Virus record (IMG/VR): IMGVR_UViG_3300020475_000543
Location: 1-30,186 of that record
From: a virus
Strand: one strand, 5' to 3'
Length of the DNA: 30,186 nucleotides
Numbering within the stretch: position 1 is the first letter of the stretch; each line of letters starts with the position of its first letter. A program made the translations under genes and the position numbers. Of this stretch, positions 1 through 9,301 are shown in pieces. Under the pieces are notes generated by a model. The model saw only the letters and a program-made list of their open reading frames with translations, had not been told where the DNA came from and made no database searches.

Positions 1-659
1 TTACTAATAGGGGATCCAAATTTGTTGAGAAACCAACAATAACCATAGATGATGCACAAGGTGGTGGTGGAAATGGATTATCAACAGTTACACTAGAGTC
101 GGGTGGTAATACATACAACCCTAATAGTGGAACTCTTACAAGAACTGCTCAATCAGTATTATACTCTGCTGATTCTCCAACAACTTTACCAAGCGTAGGT
201 AACTCTGCAACCGTAGATGTTGTTGTTACAAATGGATCAGTAGTTTCTGTTGCTATCAATGGTGCTGGTCAAGGATATGCAGTAGGAGAAATTCTTACAC
301 TTGATCCAAACTTCGATGGAGATGGATTAGGTAGTGGATTCAAATTCAAAGTTACTGCGGTTGGTAGCAGTACTGCACCTACTACATTAGCAGTTGCAGA
401 GGCTGATATATTCCCTGTAGATTTTGATGAAGAATACAGTGGTCTTGCTGATGATTATGAAGTAGTTGAAGTTGATGATTCAAATGTTTTAGATCCACTC
501 GCAGAAGATCCTGATTCATTCAAAGAATATAAATTCACAGCTGAAGATCTACCAGAATTTGATAGATTTGCCGTGAAGATTATTATGAAACAGAACACCA
601 CTAGGGGACCTGCGTTTGTTCCTAAACTTGAAGACTTTAGATGTATTGCTACTGCATAA
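1..659 (+). CDS. Virion structural protein, C-terminal part (probable baseplate-wedge type)
   Basis: An open frame enters from the left edge (first full codon at base 3) and stops with TAA at 657-659, giving about 218 residues of C-terminus. It is rich in Gly, Thr, Val and Asp. The first half has a beta-module signature, 'GAGQGYAVGEILTL', of the 'GxGYxxGxxLT' type found in several phage fibre and baseplate proteins. An acidic linker follows, and the end 'FAVKIIMK...FVPKLEDFRCIATA' resembles the C-termini of large T4-like marine phage baseplate/tail structural proteins. The following ATG begins directly after the stop, so the gene shares a transcript with what follows. Whether it is a gp7-, gp10- or other wedge-type protein cannot be settled without the N-terminus. 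That it is a structural protein is fairly likely. Confidence 0.6.
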   Translation, partial: TNRGSKFVEKPTITIDDAQGGGGNGLSTVTLESGGNTYNPNSGTLTRTAQSVLYSADSPTTLPSVGNSATVDVVVTNGSVVSVAINGAGQGYAVGEILTLDPNFDGDGLGSGFKFKVTAVGSSTAPTTLAVAEADIFPVDFDEEYSGLADDYEVVEVDDSNVLDPLAEDPDSFKEYKFTAEDLPEFDRFAVKIIMKQNTTRGPAFVPKLEDFRCIATA

Positions 660-878
660 ATGCCAAACTTTAGAATAGAAGGTCAAAGCGACCTTCTCAA
701 AGATCCCTCAAAGGGATCTGTAATCAATACAGATAAGACTGCATATCAGAGATACATGCAATCTAAAAATCAGAACGTGAAATTTCAAGATGCAGTTAGC
801 GATATAAATAATCTCAAAGCAGAAGTCTCTGAAATAAAAACGTTACTAACGGAATTCCTTAAGAAGAATGGCAACTAA
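660..878 (+). CDS. Small coiled-coil protein, unknown function
   Basis: A 72-residue protein whose ATG abuts the TAA of the preceding gene; its own TAA (876-878) overlaps the start of the giant gene at 868. I do not recognise a named family. The N-terminal half is polar ('MPNFRIEGQSDLLKDPSKGS'). The C-terminal half, about residues 43-70, has heptad-like spacing of hydrophobic residues ('VSDINNLKAEVSEIKTLL') and should form a coiled coil. The tight overlaps suggest translational coupling to both structural neighbours. A small virion, chaperone or assembly factor for the adjacent large protein is an inference from context only. An exact TATAAATA lies inside the gene at 803-810. Confidence 0.75.
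   Translation: MPNFRIEGQSDLLKDPSKGSVINTDKTAYQRYMQSKNQNVKFQDAVSDINNLKAEVSEIKTLLTEFLKKNGN
803..810 (+). promoter_or_regulatory. Candidate T4-type late promoter (TATAAATA)
   Basis: Exact match to the T4 late-promoter element TATAAATA, on the coding strand within the 72-aa gene. With T4 geometry (element about -13 to -6) transcription would begin near 816, about 50 bases before the ATG of the 2810-aa gene at 868. In DNA this AT-rich a few exact 8-mers per strand are expected by chance, so position is the main support. Confidence 0.4.
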
Positions 879-3800
879 TAAAGTACTACTAACCAAAGCA
901 GCGTCTAATTCAAAAACCTTACAACAAGTTGCCGATGACGTTGTTGCAAAGGTTGGTGGTTCTTCGCTGGTAAAGATTCTCGTTAGTCAAGATACAATTA
1001 TATTTGACACTGATCTGTCACAATACAATCAAGTAGAGTTCAAAACTAAAATTGATGAGTTGGATCATGGTGCATCAGTTTTAGACCATGAAAATTTCCA
1101 GTTATATGGAACTAGAACGACTTCTGTTCCAGGATCTTCTAGTACAAGTTATTGGCATTTAGATGCTATTACTAGATTAGATTACTCTGCTAGTGTTAGT
1201 GCTGGTAATGTAGGATCATACTCAGCAACTAATGAAGGTGATGAAGTAGATATCTATATTTTAGACAGTGGTGTTAGAGGTGCTAGTAGACCAACAGGAG
1301 TCAACGTTGGATTGCATCCAGAACTATTCAGTCCAGATAACAAAGCAAACCTAAACGGTACTTCAGAACAGGGTGATTATAGGGTATACGAACTCTCTAG
1401 TTCTCTATTCACTCCAAATAATACTGGTAATACAAACGAACCATCATCTACAGGTAGTGTAAGTAGAGATGGTCATGGTACTAATGCTGCTATATGTGCT
1501 GCTGGAATCAATGCTGGTGTAGCAAACAAAGCAAGAATCTATTCACTTAGAATTAGTGATGATGGTGGTAGCATGTCTTTGTCTACCATAAGAAGTGCAT
1601 ATGATGCGGTTTATAATCATAATGATCCAGATCATGCAGGATTCAAAGGAAATACTTTAGATGGCAATACTAGACCAAGACCTTCTGTAGTCAACTGTAG
1701 TTTTGGTAATACTTGGCCAAACCCAAAAGAACCATATGTTGATAGGAATGAAAGACATGTTGGACAAAACTATAACTTCACAGTTACTGCATCAGGTAGT
1801 TCAAACTATACTATTAGTGGAACTGATGCTAATGGATCAGTATCGGGATCAGACCCAACAATTACAGTCAAGAAAGGAGACACCCTAACATTCACAATGA
1901 ATGCAGCTGGTCATCCATTCCATGTTCAGACTGGTGGAGCGTCATATAATGCAGGATTAGCTGCTGCTGGTGTGACTGGTGCTGGTACTGCTAGTGGTGG
2001 AAATGTTGTATTTGATACTGGAACTGCTCTTGTAGGAAAAGCATCTGGTGGTTTCAAGTATTTCTGTCAAGCACACGCCAGTATGAATGGCGATATTACT
2101 GTTGAGGAATCATCATCTACAGCAAGTGGTAGTGGTGATCAACAGATAGATGATGGTGAATATAAATTAGGAATGCTGAAAGGTGTTACTGTTTGTAGAG
2201 CTGCTGGTAACGGATTAGATTTCTTTGATCCAGATCAAAATGCTGACGTTGATTATGGTCCTGTAAATACTAAAGTTGTATACGGATCTAGAAATTCTGG
2301 TCAGGCATCAAAACTTGATGCAGAAATTACATATACAGATGGTTACTCCAGAAGAGGAGAAGAAGTTGGATATGGATCTGCTGATGTATCTGATATCATT
2401 ACTGTAGGTGCTCTAAAAGTAGGTACTAATAATAAACTAACCTTTGCAGATTTCACCAACTATGGTGATGCTGTTACTGCATATGCACCAGGACAAAATT
2501 TATTGATCCCAAGATATGATTGGGCATCAAATACTGTTACTGCTGACAATTATAGTGCTGGTAATCATGACACTATAAATGGAACATCATTCTCTTCTCC
2601 AATCGTAGCTGGAATGGCTGCTATTTTCAGACAGGTTCATGATGGAGCAACAGGTACAGGTGAAGGTAAAGTATGTGCTAAATGGGCTGCAGAGAGAAGA
2701 TATCAATTTGCTGATTTTGATGATGATACTTCTATAGCAACAACTCCAGTAGGAGGTTGGTTGAATGCTAATACTATCAGTGAAAAGGCTGCTACTACAA
2801 GATTCCTAACTGATCAGAGTACTGAAACTCATTATAGAATGAAGACTAATGCTGGAACTAGTAATATTGTTTTCCAGTTGACAAATGCAGAGTATGCATA
2901 CCTAAGTCCACAAGTCAATGATGTTTATGAATTTGAATTTCCTAGAGTAGAAGATTCTCCTAATGCTCCAGATGCAAACTCATTGATGAGAGCGCAGATG
3001 AAGAAGGATACATTTAACCTTGGAGAAAGAAGAGACTATAAAGTAACAGTTACTAATACTGGTGGAGGATCACCAAGTAACTATTCTATTTCAGTAACTA
3101 ATAGTGGTGCTTCTGCTTATGTACTTAATGGAACTGACGGTAGTGGAAGTATTAGTGGAAACAATCTAACAATAAATTGTGTTGCTGGAGACACTATTGA
3201 TTTCAATGTAAGTGTTGGTGGACATCCATTCTGGATTAAGACAGCAAATACTACTGGTACTGGTAGTGGTGCATCTGGTGTAACTAACAATGGTGCTGAA
3301 TCTGGAACTGTTACTTGGACTCCATCTTCTCCTGGAACTTATTATTATATCTGCCAATATCATGGGGGCATGGTAGGAACTATCACCGTTGCTTCTAGTG
3401 GTGGTGCAAATAAACTAACTTTTGATAGAATGCAAAATGGTGTTCCTAATGGATCTCCATCAGCAGGACCATCAATAGTAATGGAGAATGGTGTTGTATA
3501 TCGTTTCTATCAAACTGATGCAACTAACCTAACTCACCCCATAGCAATATCTAACCTTTCAGATGGTACTCATGGTGGAGGAAAATCTTTTACAGATTAT
3601 GTAGATCAGGATTTGGGTAAAGGTGCTCATGGTTATAAGATGAATCTTAGATACTATGCTGATCAAGGTTCAGGTGTAGCAGAAGTACCCAAGACACAAT
3701 ATGATAATATAGCAGGTTCAGGTGTTACATGTTATCTTGAGTGGATCAACCCAATGGGTAATACACACCCAGAGGTAGATTCTGCTGTATATCCAACAGA

Positions 3801-6800
3801 CTATCATTACTATTGTGTGAATCATCCTGGTATGGGTAGTACTTGGATTCAAGATCCTGCTAACAGTGGATTTGGTACTAACACAGAATGTAAGATTGGT
3901 GGAATAGATCTTCAAGAATTTTGTTCTAAGTGGAGAAAGATTACAGCATTTTCTAGTGTTGATAAAACAATTACCTTTGCAGCAGATAGTAATGCAACTC
4001 ATACAGAAGAAGGTGGTGGAGGTGGATTCAATAAATGTACAAAGGATGTTGAATATGATACTGGTAATAAACCACGTTGGCCAATGCGTTTCACCAAGAT
4101 CACTGGTACGTTCTATGAGAATGATGCTTTCTGGAATTGGATCAATAACTATTCTGCTGTAGTTTCTAATAATGCTAGGTATCAGGGTGGATCACATATT
4201 GCTGGTGAATATTGGGCTCAGTTAGAAGCAGAAGAAAATGTTTCTGATGGTAAACCTGTTCAGTACTTCCCAGTTCCAAAATCAAGATTTACTCATGAAT
4301 CAATAGGAGCAGAATTTGATAGTACACACGCTTATCCAAACAATACCTTCTATAATGCAGGTTCTCGTTGGGGTCGTGGTATGTACGACAATCAACAACA
4401 TAAATTCAATCCAGTACCAGAAGAATTTGGTAGGGATCATATCTATGATGCTATACCAGCATTCCAAACTTATATTGATTTAGTTGCATCTTGGACAGAA
4501 CCAAGTGGTTCTTTGGCAACACTGACTAATGGCAGCAATCTTAGTAAGGATTTATCAATTGCTACTATTACAACCTTTGCTAATGAAACTGTATCATCTG
4601 GTGCTACACCAGTATATGAATTAGTTTCTGGTGGAGGAAGATCTCCTTTCACTAAGACTGGTAGTAATTATGTAATAGATGGAACAGGAATATCTGTCAA
4701 TGAAACAACTGGTGCTTGTTCAGGAACTTGTACTAGTCCAGTCAATGACACAACTTATACTCTTCAAATAAGAGACAAAGTAACCAATCAAACTAATGAT
4801 TATAGCTTTACTCTTGTAGGAACTGGTTCTAGTTCTTCTACACTTACAATTACTGGAAGTCCTTCAAATGCAACAGGTGATGGTTCATATTCAGTAGACA
4901 GTGGAACTGTATCCTATACAGCTTCAGCTACAGATAGTTTAGGCACAACACTTGAGTATCAGTGGAAGTATGCAATAAACTCTACACAAGCAAACTTGGG
5001 TAATTGGACTAATGTTCCAATTACAGGAACATTTGCAGGTGCTGGAGGAGTAAATTCAGCAACTCTAACTATTCCTGATAATGTATTACTCAATGGGTAT
5101 TACTTTATATGTACTGTCAATTCAGCTACTGCTGCATCCTCTGCAGATACTGGATATGCATCACTGACTATAACAGTTACAACATCTTGTACTGTATGGT
5201 GGAGTGGACAAACAACTCTTTGGCCAGCAAGTGAATGTGCAGGAACAAGTGGATCATGTGTACAAGCAGAAGTTGAGATACAAACAGTTTCTAGTGATGG
5301 AGCAACTCTAACTGTCGTTCCAGAATATTCTAGTACACCAACCAATTCTACTGGTATTGTTAGTACAATAGTTGATAGTAATAATTTCTGTTTAGAAGCA
5401 TTAGGTGGTAATGGTTCCAATGGACATCCATTATACCGTGTAAAACTTGGTGAAGGTACTGATGGAAACACAGCATTCTCTGATGATACTGCACAGATTC
5501 AAATAAAAGCATCTCACCCAACTGGTCTTGCAAATGATGTTATTGCGACTGGTTTAGGTGGTCCATTTACAGTTCAAGGTCCGAGTTATACATTTAGTAC
5601 TAATCTTGCAGCAACTGGATCTATACAATCTGGCAATAGTCACACACTTTCAATAACTGGTGCTAATGCTGGTTCTGGTGGTGGTGTTGCAGATGCAACT
5701 GTAACTTGGTGGTATAAAGAAAGTGGTGGAAGTACTTGGTCAATAGTTGATAGCACAGAAAGTTGGTATGGATCAAGAGGCACTGGAACTGCTAATGCAG
5801 GAACATTAGTAATTACACCAACTACTTCATTAGATCAATCTCAATGGAAAGCAGTTTTATATACTGATACTGCAAGTAGTGGAGTTACTGATACTAAGAA
5901 CATCATCAAATTTAGTGGTGTTGCCAGTGACGTACAAACTCTAACAGTTCAGGCTGCACCTACAATTGATATCGTAAAACCAAGTGGTGTTACTCCTGAC
6001 AATAGTATTTCAATTACTAAAGGTACTCTATCTACATCTGAGCACTTACTAACAATTGCATCAGATGGTTTACCTGATCCTGCTACTCATGGAGCAGACT
6101 TTGTATCTCCAAATGAGATGCAAGTTATAGATCGTAGTCATAGTATTATTTACAGAGGAGGTACTAATACTCCATCTCTAACTCCTTGGACTGGTTCACC
6201 ATTAGGTGTATTCGCTAACGGTGTTAGTGTAAGATATCCATCTGCAGGAAACGATACACTTCCTGAGTGTCAACAAACAAGTCCTGCTGGATTAGAATTC
6301 AACGAAGTTCATTTTGCTGCATTATACAATGCAGACTCAGCAAGTGGATTTACAGAAGGTAATGGAGAATATCATTATCAAACAAGTGCGTTCTTGACTT
6401 CTGGTGATTGGGATGGAGTAAAAGACGGATCTGCTTATTACAGAAATAGTAATTCTGGTGGAGATTATTTCAGACATGCTGATGGTCACTCCAAGATTGT
6501 AGGTATCGCATATGATGGATATCCAATTTACGGTCCTTGGGGTTATACAACATATAACGATAATACTTCAGCACCAAAGAGACTTACATCTTCATTCGGT
6601 CTAAAAGCAACTGATGCTCATAGACCTACAAGCTTCAAGTTTACTGATCAAGTAGATTTCAATGACAGTACACCAAGTCAAACATTGGTTGCTGGAAGTT
6701 TTGTTGAAGACTATCAGTACAATCCTGGTTCTGGTGACTTAGACCAATCTAATGGTAGATATTGTGTAACTCCTGATTATCCAAATGGAACTTATGCATA

Positions 6801-9300
6801 CTTTATGCCTCAAGATGCAAGTAATGTTCCACAATATCCATACATTGTTGGTACAGCACTAAGACAGGCATATTACTTACCTGGAACTAATGCTGCTGAT
6901 CCAGGTGGAACAAATACTCAAGGACCAGGTAACGGTGGATTTGATATCCGTTCTATCTTCACTAAGGGTATTACAATGGTCGCTGAAGGAGGTGGCAATA
7001 ATACTCGTGAGATTACTGGTGATGCTGCATCAATGGCATTTGGTTCCGCACCATATACTTATCAATGGCAGAAGAGTACCGATCAAGGAGCAACATTTAC
7101 TAATATAAATTCAGATCCTGGATTCTTCAATGAGAATAGTCAGACTTTATCAATCTATGATAATAATACAGGTGTTGATAATTTACTTGTTAGACTCAAG
7201 GTAACAAATAGTCTAAGTGTATATAAGATTTCTGATGCTATTCCAGTTCAGTATATTGGATCTACACTTTCAATATCATCTCAACCAGCAGATGCAAGTA
7301 TTATATCTGGACAAGCAGCAACGTTTAGTGTTACTGCAGCAACAACTGATGATGTAACTCTTACATATCAGTGGGAAGAATCTCAGGATACTGGTACTAC
7401 TTGGACTGATCTTCCTGGAGAAACAGCAGCATCTATGGTTAGATCTGGTCTCCAGACTGCAGCAAGTGCAAATGGTTATCAGTATAGAGTAAAAATAAGT
7501 TCAACCTCTGCTACTAACTCACCTCTTACAAGTGATGTTGCTGACCTAACAGTAGCACAGGGTTCTATTACTATTGCTACTCAACCAGCAGATGTAACTA
7601 AGAATGAAGCTAGTAACCATCAGTTCAGTGTTCTTGTTACCACTAACAGTGGTTTAGATGTAATATACCAATGGCAACAATGGGATGGTTCTGCATGGCA
7701 ATCTGTTGGGACTAATGCAAGTACATTAGATCTTACTGCTGTTGATTATGCAACTTATAATGGAGCACAGTATCAGGTCATTGCTACTATTCCAGGATTA
7801 GGAGCACTAACCAGTGACACTGCTACTCTAACTGTTCAAAGAACAATTAGTATTGATACTAATCCTGTAGATGTTGAAATATATGCTACTCAAAATGCAA
7901 CATTCACTGTAACTGCAAATGTTTCTAGTGGAACAGCAACTTATCAGTGGGAAGAATCTCAGGATACTGGTACTACTTGGTCTGATCTTGCTGGAGCAAC
8001 AACTGCTAGTTATACAGTTAATGCTGCAACAACAGCTCAGAGTGGATACAAATATAGAGTAAAGGTTGATGTAACTGGATCATCTGGTTCTATTACATCT
8101 GGTATTGCAACTCTAACTGTTGCTGTACAACCAACACTTGTGATCACAGGTCAACCAGCAGATGCATCTGTATACCAACCAGATACTCATGCATTCAATG
8201 TAACTGCTTCTGCTTCTGACGGATCAGGTCTAACATGGCAATGGCAAAAATCTGATGATAATGGAACTAGTTGGGCAGATATAGCAGGTGCTACTACTAA
8301 TGGGTATGTAACTCCATCTACTGCAACTGCAACTGATAATGGAGATCAATATAGGGTAGTAATTTCCCACCCTGCTGCGACAAACAGTCCACTGACTTCT
8401 AATGCAGCAGTTCTAACTGTTATAACTCCAGTTATTACAATCGGAAATCAACCATCCAGTGTACAAACAACTGCTGGTGTACCAACAAGTTTCTCTGTTA
8501 GTGCTTCTGTTACTAGTGGTAAGAATATTACCTATCAGTGGCAAGAGTCTGGTGATAATGGTACTACTTGGACTGATGTTACTGCTGCTACAGCAGATAA
8601 CTTCTCAGTTACTGGTAGTTCAGCAAATAATAATTACAGATATAGATGTGTAATTAATTCGTTAGGTGCTTCTGAAGTAAATTCTCAGTCTGCTACTCTA
8701 ACACTTACATTTATTGCTGAACCAACAATACAAACTTCTCATATAGACTCTACTACAAATAAGACATTCGTAAGACAACCTAAGATTCAAGCAAGTCTCT
8801 TTATAAGTTATCTTGGAAATGGACACGCAGCTAGTTTCTGGAAGATAGTTAAGAACAGTGATAATTCAACTGTTTATGATACAACTACAGATGTATCTGC
8901 TACTGGAGATGAAACTAATAAAGTTGAATTGACAACTATTGTACTTGAATGGAATACTTCATATACAATTACAGTTAGGTATAAGGATGCAGCAGGGTAT
9001 ATAAGTACTGAAAGTCCTGGAATTGGATTTACAACTCCAGTTGCTGATCAACCTACATTTACTCTACCTATTCCAACTAGTCTAAGACCTACTATTACAC
9101 TAAATACTCCTAGTTATGATAATGTAAATTATAACCATACATCGACTGACTGGCAGATAGCTGATGATGCATCATTTAGTAATGTAATATATGAATCTCT
9201 TAATGACGTGGACAATAAGACGGAACTTGAAGTTCCATCTAATGTCGTATTACAATCATCGACCAATTATTATGTAAGAACTCGACTCAATGTAACTTAA
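868..9300 (+). CDS. Giant virion protein: S8 subtilase + 3 cupredoxin-like + YHYH + Ig-like repeats
   Basis: A 2810-residue multidomain protein with no signal peptide or membrane segment seen. Residues ~95-690 are a subtilisin/proteinase K-like S8 peptidase: Asp133 in 'YILDSGV', His203 in 'DGHGTNAA', oxyanion Asn448 in 'RAAGNG', Ser574 in 'GTSFSSPIVAGMAA'. A cupredoxin-like domain (~300-415) is inserted between 'SVVNCSFG' (~273-280) and 'AAGN'; its ligand set is H349, C400, H403, M406. Further cupredoxin-like domains lie at ~723-846 (H786, C829, H832, M835) and ~847-1000 (H890, C983, H986, M989). Residues ~1000-1200 are unrecognised. Cadherin/Ig-like stretches follow. A YHYH domain spans ~1695-2010 ('GEYHYQ' 1834-1838, 'GYPIYGPWGY' 1884-1893). 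Tandem Ig-like domains with a 'YQW' core (~2040-2614) precede FN3-like modules (~2615-2810). The start is preceded by 'aagaag'. A surface tail or fibre-associated protein is inferred; protease activity and copper binding are predicted from intact key residues. Confidence 0.88.
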   Translation: MATNKVLLTKAASNSKTLQQVADDVVAKVGGSSLVKILVSQDTIIFDTDLSQYNQVEFKTKIDELDHGASVLDHENFQLYGTRTTSVPGSSSTSYWHLDAITRLDYSASVSAGNVGSYSATNEGDEVDIYILDSGVRGASRPTGVNVGLHPELFSPDNKANLNGTSEQGDYRVYELSSSLFTPNNTGNTNEPSSTGSVSRDGHGTNAAICAAGINAGVANKARIYSLRISDDGGSMSLSTIRSAYDAVYNHNDPDHAGFKGNTLDGNTRPRPSVVNCSFGNTWPNPKEPYVDRNERHVGQNYNFTVTASGSSNYTISGTDANGSVSGSDPTITVKKGDTLTFTMNAAGHPFHVQTGGASYNAGLAAAGVTGAGTASGGNVVFDTGTALVGKASGGFKYFCQAHASMNGDITVEESSSTASGSGDQQIDDGEYKLGMLKGVTVCRAAGNGLDFFDPDQNADVDYGPVNTKVVYGSRNSGQASKLDAEITYTDGYSRRGEEVGYGSADVSDIITVGALKVGTNNKLTFADFTNYGDAVTAYAPGQNLLIPRYDWASNTVTADNYSAGNHDTINGTSFSSPIVAGMAAIFRQVHDGATGTGEGKVCAKWAAERRYQFADFDDDTSIATTPVGGWLNANTISEKAATTRFLTDQSTETHYRMKTNAGTSNIVFQLTNAEYAYLSPQVNDVYEFEFPRVEDSPNAPDANSLMRAQMKKDTFNLGERRDYKVTVTNTGGGSPSNYSISVTNSGASAYVLNGTDGSGSISGNNLTINCVAGDTIDFNVSVGGHPFWIKTANTTGTGSGASGVTNNGAESGTVTWTPSSPGTYYYICQYHGGMVGTITVASSGGANKLTFDRMQNGVPNGSPSAGPSIVMENGVVYRFYQTDATNLTHPIAISNLSDGTHGGGKSFTDYVDQDLGKGAHGYKMNLRYYADQGSGVAEVPKTQYDNIAGSGVTCYLEWINPMGNTHPEVDSAVYPTDYHYYCVNHPGMGSTWIQDPANSGFGTNTECKIGGIDLQEFCSKWRKITAFSSVDKTITFAADSNATHTEEGGGGGFNKCTKDVEYDTGNKPRWPMRFTKITGTFYENDAFWNWINNYSAVVSNNARYQGGSHIAGEYWAQLEAEENVSDGKPVQYFPVPKSRFTHESIGAEFDSTHAYPNNTFYNAGSRWGRGMYDNQQHKFNPVPEEFGRDHIYDAIPAFQTYIDLVASWTEPSGSLATLTNGSNLSKDLSIATITTFANETVSSGATPVYELVSGGGRSPFTKTGSNYVIDGTGISVNETTGACSGTCTSPVNDTTYTLQIRDKVTNQTNDYSFTLVGTGSSSSTLTITGSPSNATGDGSYSVDSGTVSYTASATDSLGTTLEYQWKYAINSTQANLGNWTNVPITGTFAGAGGVNSATLTIPDNVLLNGYYFICTVNSATAASSADTGYASLTITVTTSCTVWWSGQTTLWPASECAGTSGSCVQAEVEIQTVSSDGATLTVVPEYSSTPTNSTGIVSTIVDSNNFCLEALGGNGSNGHPLYRVKLGEGTDGNTAFSDDTAQIQIKASHPTGLANDVIATGLGGPFTVQGPSYTFSTNLAATGSIQSGNSHTLSITGANAGSGGGVADATVTWWYKESGGSTWSIVDSTESWYGSRGTGTANAGTLVITPTTSLDQSQWKAVLYTDTASSGVTDTKNIIKFSGVASDVQTLTVQAAPTIDIVKPSGVTPDNSISITKGTLSTSEHLLTIASDGLPDPATHGADFVSPNEMQVIDRSHSIIYRGGTNTPSLTPWTGSPLGVFANGVSVRYPSAGNDTLPECQQTSPAGLEFNEVHFAALYNADSASGFTEGNGEYHYQTSAFLTSGDWDGVKDGSAYYRNSNSGGDYFRHADGHSKIVGIAYDGYPIYGPWGYTTYNDNTSAPKRLTSSFGLKATDAHRPTSFKFTDQVDFNDSTPSQTLVAGSFVEDYQYNPGSGDLDQSNGRYCVTPDYPNGTYAYFMPQDASNVPQYPYIVGTALRQAYYLPGTNAADPGGTNTQGPGNGGFDIRSIFTKGITMVAEGGGNNTREITGDAASMAFGSAPYTYQWQKSTDQGATFTNINSDPGFFNENSQTLSIYDNNTGVDNLLVRLKVTNSLSVYKISDAIPVQYIGSTLSISSQPADASIISGQAATFSVTAATTDDVTLTYQWEESQDTGTTWTDLPGETAASMVRSGLQTAASANGYQYRVKISSTSATNSPLTSDVADLTVAQGSITIATQPADVTKNEASNHQFSVLVTTNSGLDVIYQWQQWDGSAWQSVGTNASTLDLTAVDYATYNGAQYQVIATIPGLGALTSDTATLTVQRTISIDTNPVDVEIYATQNATFTVTANVSSGTATYQWEESQDTGTTWSDLAGATTASYTVNAATTAQSGYKYRVKVDVTGSSGSITSGIATLTVAVQPTLVITGQPADASVYQPDTHAFNVTASASDGSGLTWQWQKSDDNGTSWADIAGATTNGYVTPSTATATDNGDQYRVVISHPAATNSPLTSNAAVLTVITPVITIGNQPSSVQTTAGVPTSFSVSASVTSGKNITYQWQESGDNGTTWTDVTAATADNFSVTGSSANNNYRYRCVINSLGASEVNSQSATLTLTFIAEPTIQTSHIDSTTNKTFVRQPKIQASLFISYLGNGHAASFWKIVKNSDNSTVYDTTTDVSATGDETNKVELTTIVLEWNTSYTITVRYKDAAGYISTESPGIGFTTPVADQPTFTLPIPTSLRPTITLNTPSYDNVNYNHTSTDWQIADDASFSNVIYESLNDVDNKTELEVPSNVVLQSSTNYYVRTRLNVT
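7366..7404 (+). repeat. 39-bp direct repeat, copy 1
   Basis: Identical over 39 bases to 7942-7980; both encode the 'YQWEESQDTGTTW' core strand of an Ig-like module. Similarity continues imperfectly on the 3' side ('nctgatcttnctggag'). Confidence 0.9.
7942..7980 (+). repeat. 39-bp direct repeat, copy 2
   Basis: Second copy of the 39-base identity at 7366-7404, offset by 576 bases, about two Ig modules. It suggests recent duplication or gene conversion between modules. Confidence 0.9.
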
Positions 9301-9301
9301 C

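Larger units (their letters stand above)
7024..8709 (+). repeat. Tandem Ig-like domain array in the giant protein
   Basis: Six consecutive modules of roughly 95 residues, each with a 'QPADxS'-like first strand in most copies, a core 'YQW(E/Q)xS' strand, a 'GxTWxDxxGATxxSY' segment and a final 'LTV' strand. Core Trp motifs lie at about 7063, 7370, 7670, 7945, 8240 and 8535. The copies diverge in sequence except for one exact 39-base identity between the second and fourth copies. Arrays like this are common in phage surface proteins and usually serve as spacers or weak adhesins. Confidence 0.75.

Noticed and set aside
5180-5290. Cys pairs in the giant protein (around residues 1285-1470) as a zinc or iron-sulphur site
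   Set aside because: The Cys residues are spread over diverged Ig/cadherin-like stretches without a fixed metal-binding spacing; structural disulphides or chance are as likely.
3166-5471. Reverse-strand open frames of 65 to 123 codons (3166-3363, 3718-4002, 4470-4652, 5100-5471)
   Set aside because: They lie antisense to the well-supported 2810-aa gene, lack ribosome-binding sites and recognisable domains, and arise from the codon bias of the coding strand.
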